Shown: positions 1 to 5,657 of the stretch, in pieces | Layout of the letters: each line of letters starts with the position of its first letter | How positions within the stretch are numbered: the stretch's first letter is position 1 | NCBI GenBank assembly: GCA_009774895.1 | Contig: VSOO01000104.1 | Span: forward strand, 1-5,657 | Length of the DNA stretch: 5,657 nucleotides | Source: Alistipes sp. | Lineage (GTDB): Bacteria > Bacteroidota > Bacteroidia > Bacteroidales > Rikenellaceae | Direction of reading: 5' to 3' | Made by a program: the position numbers and the translations under genes | Notes under the pieces: model-generated | The model's input: the letters and a program-made list of their open reading frames with translations, nothing else | Database searches by the model: none | What the model was told of the DNA's origin: nothing

Positions 1-661
1 TCACCTCGTACTCGATCTCCTTGTAGCCCTTGATGCTCTTCTCGATGACCACGTGGGGCACGGGCGAGAGGAAGAGCGCATTGCGCATGATCTCGCGGAA
101 CTCCGTCTCGTTGTCGGCGAAGCCGCCGCCCGTGCCGCCCAGCGTGAAGGCCGGGCGCAGCACCACGGGATAGCCGATGCGCTCCGCGGCCGCGAGGCCC
201 TCCTCCATCGTGTTGGCGATCTCCGAGGGCAGCACCGGCTCGCCGAGCGACTGGCACAGCTCCTTGAACAGCTCGCGGTCCTCGGCCCGCTCGATGCTGT
301 CGAACGACGTGCCGAGGATCTCCACCTGGCACTCCTGCAGGATGCCCTTGCGGGCCAGCTGCACGGCGAGGTTGAGGCCCGTCTGGCCGCCGAGACCCGG
401 CACGATGGCATCCGGACGCTCGTAGCGGATGATCTTGGCCACGTATTCGAGCGTCAGCGGCTCCATGTACACCTTGTCGGCGATGTGCGTGTCGGTCATG
501 ATCGTGGCCGGGTTGGAGTTCACCAGCACCACTTCGTAACCCTCCTCCTTGAGCGCAAGGCACGCCTGCGTGCCCGCATAGTCGAATTCGGCGGCCTGAC
601 CGATTACGATCGGGCCCGAGCCGATGACCATCACTTTCCTTATGTCGGTTCTCTTAGGCAT
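1..661 (-). CDS. carB: Carbamoyl-phosphate synthase large subunit, N-terminal part (3' end outside window)
   Basis: Encodes the synthetase subunit, which uses ammonia delivered from CarA, bicarbonate and two ATP to make carbamoyl phosphate for pyrimidine and arginine synthesis in the cytoplasm. The first 220 residues are visible. They hold the N-terminal pre-ATP-grasp fold ([19 protein letters not shown], residues 10-28; [10 protein letters not shown] at 88-97) and the start of the first ATP-grasp domain ([14 protein letters not shown], 168-181; [10 protein letters not shown], 211-220). Arg129, Arg169, Gly175, Gly176 and Glu215 fall at the same numbers as the ATP-binding residues known from the E. 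coli enzyme. Full-length CarB is about 1070 residues, so roughly four fifths is missing only because the window ends. The ATG at 661 gives the usual CarB start ([17 protein letters not shown]). It overlaps the end of carA by 8 nt (ATGCCTAA), which suggests translational coupling and equal subunit synthesis. Confidence 0.97.
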   Translation of the reverse strand, partial: MPKRTDIRKVMVIGSGPIVIGQAAEFDYAGTQACLALKEEGYEVVLVNSNPATIMTDTHIADKVYMEPLTLEYVAKIIRYERPDAIVPGLGGQTGLNLAVQLARKGILQECQVEILGTSFDSIERAEDRELFKELCQSLGEPVLPSEIANTMEEGLAAAERIGYPVVLRPAFTLGGTGGGFADNETEFREIMRNALFLSPVPHVVIEKSIKGYKEIEYEV

Positions 662-1745
662 TTTTCCTCTCCTCCATCATTTGAATGAACTTATCGAACA
701 GATAGGTGCTGTCCTGCGGACCCGGGGCGCTCTCGGGGTGGTACTGCACCGAGAAGACCATGTCCTCGGGGCACTCCACGCCCTCGACCGTGTCGTCCAG
801 CAGATTGACGTGCGTCATGCGCAGGGGCGTGCCCGCGAGCGACGCGGGATCCACGGCATAGCTGTGGTTCTGGCTCGTGATCTCGATGCGGCCCGTGGCC
901 AGGCACTTCACGGGGTGGTTGCCGCCGCGGTGGCCGAACTTCATCTTGAAGGTGCGGGCGCCGTAGGCCAGCGAGATCATCTGGTGGCCCAGGCAGATGC
1001 CGAACATCGGCATGCGGCCGCGCAGCGCACGGATCTTCTCGATCACCGGCACCACGTCGGCCGGATCGCCGGGGCCGTTCGAGAGGAAGATGCCGTCGGG
1101 ACGGAACGCGAGCAGCTCCTCCACCGTCACGTCGTAGGGCAGCACCGTGACATTGCACCCCTTCTCGTTGAGCTTGCGGATGATGTTGTACTTGATGCCG
1201 CAGTCGATGGCCACCACGTCGTAGCGGTGGTTGGCCGTACGCGAAAACCAGCGCTTGCGGCAGCTCACGCGCGCCACCATGTCGCGCGGCAGCTCGCAGG
1301 CCCGGAGGCGCTCCAGCGCCTCGGCATGCGGCGTGGCCGCATCGGTGATCATCACTTTCTGGCTGCCCTGGTCGCGGATGATGCGCACCAGACGGCGCGT
1401 GTCGATGCCCGAAATGCCCGGAATGCCGTGCTCCTCGAAGACCTCGGCCAGCGTCTTGGTATAGCGGAAGTTGGACGGCGTGTCGTTGTACTCGCGCACG
1501 ATCATGCCGCCGATGGTCGGGAACTTGGTCTCGTAATCCTCCTCGGCCGTGCCGTAGTTGCCGATCAGCGGATAGGTCATCACCACCATCTGATCGGTAT
1601 ACGAAGGATCGGACAGAATCTCCTGATACCCCACCATCGAGGTATTGAAGACGATCTCGTTCACGGCCTCCCGGTCGGCGCCGAAGCCGTAGCCGTAGAA
1701 CTCCTGTCCGTTTTCGAGGACGATCTTTTTCGTGTAAGGTTTCAT
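654..1745 (-). CDS. carA: Carbamoyl-phosphate synthase small (glutamine amidotransferase) subunit
   Basis: Hydrolyses glutamine and channels ammonia to CarB; first committed step of pyrimidine synthesis, cytoplasmic. The protein is 363 residues, slightly shorter than the E. coli subunit (about 380). The N-terminal small-chain domain is recognised by [16 protein letters not shown] (near 34-49) and TYPLIGNYG. The C-terminal class I GATase domain carries the oxyanion motif SNGPGDP (222-228), the nucleophile elbow MFGICLGHQ with Cys251, and QYHPES with His336 and Glu338, so the catalytic triad (equivalent to E. coli Cys269/His353/Glu355) is intact. I chose the ATG at 1745; a GTG one codon upstream is possible but unneeded. 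The A of this ATG is also the last base of the pyrC stop (TGATG). The stop lies inside the carB start region, giving an 8-nt overlap. No internal promoter is evident, so it is probably transcribed from the promoter ahead of pyrC. Confidence 0.97.
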   Translation of the reverse strand: MKPYTKKIVLENGQEFYGYGFGADREAVNEIVFNTSMVGYQEILSDPSYTDQMVVMTYPLIGNYGTAEEDYETKFPTIGGMIVREYNDTPSNFRYTKTLAEVFEEHGIPGISGIDTRRLVRIIRDQGSQKVMITDAATPHAEALERLRACELPRDMVARVSCRKRWFSRTANHRYDVVAIDCGIKYNIIRKLNEKGCNVTVLPYDVTVEELLAFRPDGIFLSNGPGDPADVVPVIEKIRALRGRMPMFGICLGHQMISLAYGARTFKMKFGHRGGNHPVKCLATGRIEITSQNHSYAVDPASLAGTPLRMTHVNLLDDTVEGVECPEDMVFSVQYHPESAPGPQDSTYLFDKFIQMMEERKNA

Positions 1746-3040
1746 CACTGTTGGTTTATCTGTTTCTTCATTTTTTCATCCGCATAGGCGATGCGCCCCC
1801 CGGCCACGGTCAGCACCGCACGCCCTTGGGCCGTCCACCCCTCGAAGGGCGTGGCGCGCCCCATCGACAGGAACTCCGCGGGGTCGATCGCATACTCGGC
1901 GTCGAGGTCGAAGAGGGCGAAATCCGCCGCCGCGCCCTCCGCGATGCGTCCGCCCCCCAGGCCGAACAGCCGCCGCGGGTTGTCCGACATAAGCTCTACG
2001 AGCCGCCGCATGGAGATCACGCCGCCGAGCACCATATATTTATACATCAGTCCGAACGCACACTCCAGCCCCACGATGCCCATCGCGCTGCCGGCCAGGC
2101 CGCGCGACTTCTCGGCCGCCGTATGGGGCGCATGGTCGGTGGCCAGCACCTCGATCGTGCCGTCGGCGATGCCCTCGCGCAGCGCGGCGCGGTCTGCGGC
2201 GCTGCGCAGCGGAGGATTCATCTTGAAGCGCCCCTCCTCGCGCAGGTCGCCGTCCGTGAGCAGCAGGTAGTGGGGCGCGGTCTCGCAGCTCACCGCCAGA
2301 CCGCGGGCCTTGGCCCGGCGCACCAGCGCCACGCTCTCGGCGGTCGAAACGTGGCACACGTGGTAGCGGCAGCCGGTCTTCGCCGCCAGCTCGATGTCGC
2401 GCTCCACCTGTCGCCACTCGCTCTCGGACGAAATGCCCTTGTGGCCGTGCGCACGGCAGTATTCGCCGTCATGGATGTAGCCGCCGCAGAGGAGCTCCTC
2501 CGCCTCGCAGTGGGCCACGATCGGCTTGCCGACGGCCGCCGCACGGCGCATGGCCTCCTCCATGAGGGCACCCTCCTGCACGCCGCGTCCGTCGTCCGAG
2601 AAGGCGACCGCCAGCGGAGCCAGCGCCTCGAAATCGACCAGTTCGCCGCGCCCTTTCTGGCCGCGCGTGATCGCGGCATAGGGCAGCGTGCGCACCGCGG
2701 CGTCGCGGCGGATCGCCTCCAGCTCGACGGCCAGGTGCTCCGGCGTGTCGGGCGCGGGCGAGAGGTTGGGCATGGGGCACACCACGGTGTAGCCGCCGTG
2801 CGCGGCGGCGGCGGTACCCGTCGCCACGGTCTCCTTCGCCGTGAATCCCGGCTCGCGCAGGTGGACGTGCACATCCACCAGTCCGGGCAGCATGCAGAGC
2901 CCCCGGCAATCGACCACGCGCGCACCGGGCGTCACGGGCACGCTGCCCACGGCCGCGATACGGCCCTCTTCCACCAACACGTCCGCCTCCGCGAACGCAC
3001 CGTCGCGCCATACGCGACCTCCGCTGAACAATAGCAACAT
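1745..3040 (-). CDS. pyrC: Dihydroorotase, class I
   Basis: Zinc amidohydrolase that interconverts N-carbamoyl-aspartate and dihydroorotate, step 3 of UMP synthesis. The protein is 431 residues, typical of class I (bacterial PyrC/multifunctional CAD type; the E. coli class II enzyme is about 350). Visible motifs are DVHVHLREPG (56-65), PNLSPAPDTPEHL, FSDDGRGVQ (147-155), VAHCEAEE (175-182), HVCHVSTAES (227-236), FKMNPPLRS (272-280) and ATDHAPHT (300-307). Candidate metal and catalytic residues His58, His60, Asp150, His177, His230 and Asp302 match the set known from the Aquifex enzyme, so it looks catalytically competent, not a pseudo-dihydroorotase. The start ATG at 3040 gives a normal N-terminal beta-sandwich segment (MLLLFSGGRVWRDG). 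There is no Shine-Dalgarno, as expected in Bacteroidota. It is the first gene of the operon, 13 nt after a terminator-like U tract, and its stop overlaps the carA start by one base. Confidence 0.96.
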   Translation of the reverse strand: MLLLFSGGRVWRDGAFAEADVLVEEGRIAAVGSVPVTPGARVVDCRGLCMLPGLVDVHVHLREPGFTAKETVATGTAAAAHGGYTVVCPMPNLSPAPDTPEHLAVELEAIRRDAAVRTLPYAAITRGQKGRGELVDFEALAPLAVAFSDDGRGVQEGALMEEAMRRAAAVGKPIVAHCEAEELLCGGYIHDGEYCRAHGHKGISSESEWRQVERDIELAAKTGCRYHVCHVSTAESVALVRRAKARGLAVSCETAPHYLLLTDGDLREEGRFKMNPPLRSAADRAALREGIADGTIEVLATDHAPHTAAEKSRGLAGSAMGIVGLECAFGLMYKYMVLGGVISMRRLVELMSDNPRRLFGLGGGRIAEGAAADFALFDLDAEYAIDPAEFLSMGRATPFEGWTAQGRAVLTVAGGRIAYADEKMKKQINQQ

Positions 3041-3053
3041 CCGTTATCCGTAC

Positions 3054-3085
3054 AAAAAAAAGGGCAACTGTAAAACAGTCACCCT
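3054..3085 (-). terminator. Intrinsic terminator/attenuator hairpin in the pyrC-carAB leader
   Basis: In the minus-strand transcript an 11-bp stem (5' arm AGGGTGACTGT, 3' arm ACAGTTGCCC plus the first U) closes a UUU loop and is followed at once by an 8-U tract (3061-3054). Two of the pairs are G·U wobbles. In plus-strand RNA the same positions would be C/A mismatches, so the structure is specific to the pyr-operon direction. It lies downstream of the predicted promoter and 13 nt upstream of the pyrC start, with no full-length gene between. It therefore would terminate the operon's own leader transcript. The geometry is that of an attenuator. The controlling signal (UTP level, PyrR-like protein, or translation of a leader ORF) is inference. 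Confidence 0.72.
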
Positions 3086-3198
3086 GAATCGGTCAGAAAA
3101 CACGCGAACCGCAACCCGACGGATTACCCTCCGCAAACCGCTGCCACGCAGCCATTTTATGTCGGATCGAGATCATGGGTTCGGTCGTGTTCTTATCG
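3086..3198 (-). promoter_or_regulatory. 5' leader of the pyrC-carA-carB mRNA upstream of the attenuator
   Basis: If transcription starts a few bases after the -7 box, the mRNA has an untranslated leader of about 155 nt before pyrC, long for this compact genome. It contains a perfect 5-bp hairpin GCTGC-GTG-GCAGC (3152-3140). It also has two alternative long-range pairings of its 5' segment. ACCGAACCC (3185-3177) can pair with GGGTTGCGGT (3117-3108) with one bulged G. ACCCATGATC (3180-3171) can pair imperfectly with GATTCAGGGT (3090-3081), which includes part of the 5' arm of the terminator stem. The latter could act as an antiterminator. I see no clear PyrR-box consensus; AATCCGTCGGGTT is only a loose match. 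The fold is inferred by eye. Confidence 0.5.
3093..3155 (-). CDS. Possible leader peptide of the pyrimidine operon (20 or 27 codons)
   Basis: A short open frame lies within the operon leader and ends in TGA at 3095-3093, 7 nt before the terminator hairpin. The ATG at 3155 is preceded by the A-rich stretch ACATAAA, which fits Bacteroidota translation starts, and gives 20 residues ([20 protein letters not shown]). An in-frame ATG at 3176 would extend it to 27 residues (MISIRHK added). The last codons before the stop lie in a U-rich stretch (GTGTTTTCTGA). Leader ORFs ending just before a terminator are known in attenuated amino acid and pyrimidine operons. An open frame this short can easily arise by chance in GC-rich DNA, so expression is unproven. 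Confidence 0.3.
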   Translation of the reverse strand: MAAWQRFAEGNPSGCGSRVF

Positions 3199-3202
3199 GA
3201 CA

Positions 3203-3234
3203 CAAAGATAAGGCATTTTCGCGTCACCGCCAAA
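3203..3234 (-). promoter_or_regulatory. Bacteroidota-type promoter of the pyrC-carA-carB operon
   Basis: On the minus strand TATCTTTG (3210-3203) is an exact match to the Bacteroidota -7 consensus TAnnTTTG. TTTG of the -33 element (3234-3231) lies exactly 20 nt upstream, within the known 19-21 nt spacing. The predicted transcription start is near 3199-3195. It is placed to drive the whole pyrimidine operon through the attenuator leader. Confidence 0.78.
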
Positions 3235-3538
3235 ATTCCCGGACCGATTTTTCAACATTTGTTCGACACCGCGGGGCTCCGCGCATGCTCCGGAGCGCAC
3301 GGCGGGACCTTTCCGTCCGGCGGACGCACCCCTCGCGGAGGCAGGCATGCCCGCACCGAATTCCCGCACGGCCCGCACGCTTTCTCCGCCGCGACCGATC
3401 TTTGGCCCGGTTTTTTCGTACTCCGACGCCCGGACAACCCGTCGCCGCAAAAACAGACGACCCATTCGCTCCCGCATCCGGATTCCCCGCATCCCCGGCT
3501 CCGCCTCGGATGCTCCGGTCCGGCACAACCGAACTTCG
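3235..3538. other. GC-rich divergent intergenic region without a convincing gene
   Basis: About 300 nt separate the two divergent promoters. Reading frames are open here only because stops are rare in GC-rich DNA. The possible translations are rich in Arg, Pro, Gly and Ala, with no family resemblance. Small inverted repeats are present: GCTCCGGAGC (3287-3296), CGTCC-GGC-GGACG (3314-3326), and GCATCC/GGATGC (3489-3494 with 3508-3513). A loose direct repeat pairs GGCTCCGC with ATGCTCCGG at 3275-3293 and again at 3497-3518. A 6-T run at 3411-3416 lacks a good preceding stem. No RNA gene was recognised. Confidence 0.6.
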
Positions 3539-3570
3539 TTTGCTTCTGCGCCCGACTTTTCATATCTTTG
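3539..3570 (+). promoter_or_regulatory. Bacteroidota-type promoter of zupT
   Basis: TTTG (3539-3542), a 20-nt spacer and TATCTTTG (3563-3570) match the -33/-7 consensus, with the same spacing and the same -7 octamer as the divergent pyrimidine promoter. Only 9 nt separate the box from the zupT ATG. The transcript should therefore begin within a few bases of the start codon and be leaderless or nearly so. No clear operator for a metal regulator such as Zur, Fur or MntR was found overlapping it. Confidence 0.78.
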
Positions 3571-3579
3571 CCTGTCGCT

Positions 3580-4380
3580 ATGGAACAACACATCCTCATC
3601 CCGCTGCTGCTCACGCTCGGTGCCGGTCTGGCCACGGGCATCGGCAGCGCCGTCGCCTTCTTCGCCCGCCACACCAACAAACGGCTGCTGGCCTTCTCGC
3701 TCGGACTGTCGGGCGGCGTGATGATCTACGTGTCGTTCGTCGAGCTGCTCGGTCAGGCCGAAACCGCGCTCGCCGCCTCGTGGTCCGCACGCACGGCGCA
3801 GGGGATCGCCGTCGCGGCCTTCTTCGCGGGCATCCTGCTCATCGGCATCATCGACCGCCTCGTGCCGTCGTTCGAGAACCCGCACGAGGCCCGCACGGTA
3901 GAGGAGATGGACCGCAAGCCGAAGAACACGCACCTGATGCGCATGGGGGTGATGACGGCGCTCGCCATCACGATCCACAACTTCCCCGAGGGCATCGCCA
4001 CCTTCACCACGGCGCTCGAAAACCGCACGCTCGGCGTCGCCATCGCCGCGGCCGTGGCCATACACAACATCCCCGAAGGCATCGCCGTGTCGATCCCCAT
4101 ATTCTACGCCACGGGCAACCGCGGCAAGGCGTTCCGCTACTCGCTCCTCTCGGGCCTGGCCGAGCCGCTCGGCGCGCTGCTGGCATGGCTCGTGCTCACC
4201 CCCTTCATGTCGCCCACGCTCATGGGCTGCGTGCTGGCCGGCGTGGCGGGCATCATGGTCTTCATCTCGATCGACGAACTGCTGCCCGCGGCGCGCGAAT
4301 ACGGCGAGGCGCACGTGGCGATCTACGGCGTGGTGAGCGGCATGGCGGTCATGGCCGCGAGCCTGCTGCTGCTCGCCTGA
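3580..4380 (+). CDS. zupT: ZIP-family divalent metal transporter ZupT
   Basis: Inner-membrane importer of zinc and, in characterised relatives, other divalent cations (Fe, Mn, Co). The 266-residue length is normal for ZupT (about 257-270). Eight hydrophobic segments can be traced. The signature metal-site helices are intact: [10 protein letters not shown] at 133-142 (TM4) and HNIPEGIAV at 162-170 (TM5), with [13 protein letters not shown] (191-203) and [13 protein letters not shown] (230-242) following as in E. coli ZupT. The loop before TM4 (about residues 96-121) is charged but not His-rich. The frame is open upstream to beyond 3175, but the ATG at 3580 gives the family N-terminus ([22 protein letters not shown]) and follows the promoter directly, so longer starts are unlikely. 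The stop lies inside a 16-bp tandem duplication. Probably co-transcribed with the antiporter gene 90 nt downstream. Confidence 0.95.
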   Translation: MEQHILIPLLLTLGAGLATGIGSAVAFFARHTNKRLLAFSLGLSGGVMIYVSFVELLGQAETALAASWSARTAQGIAVAAFFAGILLIGIIDRLVPSFENPHEARTVEEMDRKPKNTHLMRMGVMTALAITIHNFPEGIATFTTALENRTLGVAIAAAVAIHNIPEGIAVSIPIFYATGNRGKAFRYSLLSGLAEPLGALLAWLVLTPFMSPTLMGCVLAGVAGIMVFISIDELLPAAREYGEAHVAIYGVVSGMAVMAASLLLLA

Positions 4381-4400
4381 GAGGCTGCTCGCCTGAGAGG
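4369..4400 (+). repeat. Perfect 16-bp tandem duplication across the zupT stop codon
   Basis: CTGCTCGCCTGAGAGG occurs at 4369-4384 and again, identically, at 4385-4400; a third copy begins (CTGC) and then diverges. The first copy encodes the last residues and stop of ZupT (LLA, TGA); the second repeats the same bases in non-coding DNA. This looks like a replication-slippage duplication. Because the unit is not a multiple of three and the first stop is kept, the protein is unaffected. Confidence 0.9.
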
Positions 4401-4470
4401 CTGCGCGACGGACGGCGGAGACGCGGCGGCCGCATGAAAAGAGTACTCGAACCTTGAAACACACACACGA

Positions 4471-5409
4471 ATGACCCTACTGTTTCTCCTCCTCGGCCTC
4501 GGCCTGATCCTCGCGGGCGCCAGCCTGCTGACCGACGGCGCCGCCGCACTGGCCCGCCGCTTCCGCATTCCGGAATTCATCGTCGGCCTCACGGTGGTCG
4601 CCGTGGGCACCTCGACGCCCGAACTGATCGTCTCGGTGCTCTCGGCCGCCGGGGGGCACAGCGGCATGGCCATCGGCAACGTCGTGGGCTCGAACCTGTT
4701 CAATGTCTTCGTCATCCTGGGCGTATGCGCGCTGATCGCGCCGCTGCCGCTCACGCCGCAGAACATCCGGCGCGACATCCCCATCTCGCTGGGGGCCTCG
4801 GTGCTGCTCCTGACGCTCTGCCTGCCCCTGTCGCACCGCGCAGCGACCATCGGCCGCATCGAGGGCGCCGCGATGCTGCTGCTCTACGCCGCCGCCCTGT
4901 GGTACACCGTGCGCACCACGCCCCGCACCTCCGGGCCGTCCGACACCGGGCGCAAACCGCGCCGCCTCTGGTTCACGGCCCTGATGATCGCCGCAGGCCT
5001 GGGCGCGCTGATCGGCGGCGGCGAGCTCTTCCTGCACCACGCCACCCTCCTGGCCCGCCGCCTCGGCGTGAGCGAGTCGGTGATCGCCATCACGCTGGTG
5101 GCCGGCGGCACGTCGCTGCCCGAGCTGGCCTCGTCGGTCGTATCGCTGCTCAAGGGCAAGGGAGCGCTGGCCCTGGGCAACGTGCTGGGCTCGAACATCG
5201 CCAACATCCTGCTCATCCTCGGCCTCAGCGCCGTCGTGCGGCCGCTCGACGCCGGGAGCGTCACGCTGCTCGACACGGGCGCCGTCGTGCTGAGCACGGC
5301 GATGCTCTGCGCCGCCGCATTCACCTTCCGCCGCCGCGAACTCGACCGTCCGGAGGGCGTTCTCTTCCTGCTCGCATACGCAGGCTACCTGTACGTTCTG
5401 CTGAAGTAG
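4471..5409 (+). CDS. Calcium/sodium (CaCA-family, YrbG-type) antiporter
   Basis: Inner-membrane cation/calcium exchanger of 312 residues, the usual length for bacterial YrbG-like proteins (about 310-325). The two inverted alpha repeats that form the ion-binding site are both present. Alpha-1 is GTSTPELIVSVLSA (46-59) followed by GNVVGSNLFNVFVILG (69-84). Alpha-2 is GGTSLPELASSVVSLL (212-227) followed by GNVLGSNIANILLILG (236-251). The conserved acidic residues Glu51 and Glu218 are retained. A hydrophilic linker (about 147-166) separates the two halves. The family expels Ca2+ in exchange for Na+ or H+; the exact ions here are not determinable. The ATG at 4471 follows A/C-rich leader DNA containing (AC)5 and gives the standard N-terminus. 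No promoter of its own is seen, so it is probably expressed from the zupT promoter. The 3' end overlaps the convergent mutY-like gene by 25 bp. Confidence 0.94.
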   Translation: MTLLFLLLGLGLILAGASLLTDGAAALARRFRIPEFIVGLTVVAVGTSTPELIVSVLSAAGGHSGMAIGNVVGSNLFNVFVILGVCALIAPLPLTPQNIRRDIPISLGASVLLLTLCLPLSHRAATIGRIEGAAMLLLYAAALWYTVRTTPRTSGPSDTGRKPRRLWFTALMIAAGLGALIGGGELFLHHATLLARRLGVSESVIAITLVAGGTSLPELASSVVSLLKGKGALALGNVLGSNIANILLILGLSAVVRPLDAGSVTLLDTGAVVLSTAMLCAAAFTFRRRELDRPEGVLFLLAYAGYLYVLLK

Positions 5410-5657
5410 TTCTCGATAAGACGCGGCACGGCGTACTCCCCCACCCGCTCCTGCGGCACCGCGACGCAGGAGGCCAGCGCGGGCGTCGGCGCGGGCAGCT
5501 CGATGCGGTGGAACACCGCATGGATCGTGCGGTGCGAGAGCCGGTGGGGCGGCATGACGACCGACCCCGTCAGGCGCCACACCCCGCCCGTCCCCGCCCG
5601 GAACGCATCGCCCGAGGAGAGCCCGGCGAAGTCGGCCGCCCGCTCGCTCTCGACGAG
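5385..5657 (-). CDS. mutY: A/G-specific adenine glycosylase, C-terminal fragment (5' part outside window)
   Basis: The last 90 residues of a protein running in from the right edge. They resemble the C-terminal NUDIX-like domain of MutY, which recognises 8-oxoguanine opposite the mispaired adenine removed by the (unseen) catalytic domain. In the fragment, LVES at the very start fits the end of the family's W-x-F-P-L-x-E segment. PPHRLSHRTIHAVFHRIEL (36-54) fits the LSH loop and following strand; its Ser-His corresponds to the Ser and His of the Phe-Ser-His loop that contacts 8-oxoG in the Geobacillus enzyme. EYAVPRLIENYF (74-85) fits the terminal helix. The catalytic and iron-sulfur regions are not in the window, so the call rests on this domain. 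Its stop (TAG, 5387-5385) lies within the end of the antiporter gene, and no terminator separates the two convergent genes. Confidence 0.82.
   Translation of the reverse strand, partial: LVESERAADFAGLSSGDAFRAGTGGVWRLTGSVVMPPHRLSHRTIHAVFHRIELPAPTPALASCVAVPQERVGEYAVPRLIENYFSRTYR

Noticed and set aside
624..1787. Long plus-strand open frame opposite carA
   Set aside because: Antisense shadow in GC-rich coding DNA; His/Arg/Ala/Val-rich composition, no recognisable domain, while the minus strand encodes an intact CarA.
1751..3034. 427-codon plus-strand open frame opposite pyrC
   Set aside because: Antisense shadow; the minus strand has all dihydroorotase motifs and metal ligands.
3108..3120. PyrR binding-loop in the pyr leader (AATCCGTCGGGTT region, near 3126-3113)
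   Set aside because: Only about 10 of 14 positions fit the ARUCCNGNGAGGYU consensus as I recall it, and no supporting flanking stem was found.
3388..3416. Possible plus-strand terminator before the 6-T run at 3411-3416
   Set aside because: The only stem is a 4-bp ACCG/CGGT pair with a loop of about 10 nt; too weak, and there is no upstream plus-strand gene to terminate.
3175..3579. In-frame upstream extension of zupT to about 401 codons
   Set aside because: Added sequence is Pro/Arg/His-rich with no ZIP homology, overlaps two promoters, and ATG 3580 matches the family N-terminus.
4434..4457. Seven-codon ORF (MKRVLEP) just before the antiporter start
   Set aside because: Too short and without other support; most likely chance.
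3193..4464. 423-codon minus-strand open frame opposite zupT
   Set aside because: Antisense shadow running through an intergenic promoter; Arg/Glu/Gly-rich low-complexity sequence with no family resemblance.
4459..4468. (AC)5 dinucleotide run upstream of the antiporter ATG as a phase-variation tract
   Set aside because: Five units is too short to be a convincing hypermutable repeat.
4477..5580. 367-codon minus-strand open frame opposite the antiporter
   Set aside because: Antisense shadow; Ala/Gly/Arg/Gln-rich, and it overlaps the mutY-like gene end in another frame.

Overview
The window comes from a GC-rich member of the Bacteroidota, most likely an Alistipes-like Rikenellaceae. This is inferred from three things. 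Coding regions are strongly G/C-biased at third codon positions. Two upstream regions carry the Bacteroidota-type promoter (TTTG, 20 nt, TATCTTTG) instead of E. coli-type -35/-10 boxes. The genes lack obvious Shine-Dalgarno sequences. Species-level assignment is not possible from sequence reading alone.

Left half (minus strand, 1-3240): a pyrimidine biosynthesis operon, read right to left as promoter, leader, pyrC (class I dihydroorotase), carA (glutaminase subunit of carbamoyl-phosphate synthase) and carB (synthetase subunit, cut off by the window start). The three genes are tightly packed: the pyrC stop and carA start share one base, and carA and carB overlap by 8 bases. Their products supply step 1 (carbamoyl phosphate) and step 3 (dihydroorotate) of UMP synthesis. 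Aspartate carbamoyltransferase (step 2) is not in the window. Between promoter and pyrC lies a leader of about 155 nt. It contains a strong intrinsic-terminator-like hairpin with an 8-U tract ending 13 nt before the pyrC start codon. A short ORF (20 or 27 codons) stops 7 nt before that hairpin. This arrangement suggests transcription attenuation of the operon and is the most interesting item in the window.

Middle (3235-3538): a GC-rich divergent intergenic region with no convincing gene.

Right half (plus strand, 3539-5409): a promoter directly abutting zupT (ZIP-family divalent metal importer), then a YrbG-type calcium/sodium (cation/calcium) antiporter gene 90 nt downstream with no visible promoter of its own, so probably a two-gene cation-transport unit. 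A perfect 16-bp tandem duplication spans the zupT stop codon.

Right end (5385-5657, minus strand): the 3' end of a mutY-like A/G-specific adenine glycosylase gene, convergent with and overlapping the antiporter gene by 25 bp.

Most of the genes are ordinary housekeeping or transport genes. No mobile element, CRISPR array, tRNA or rRNA was seen.
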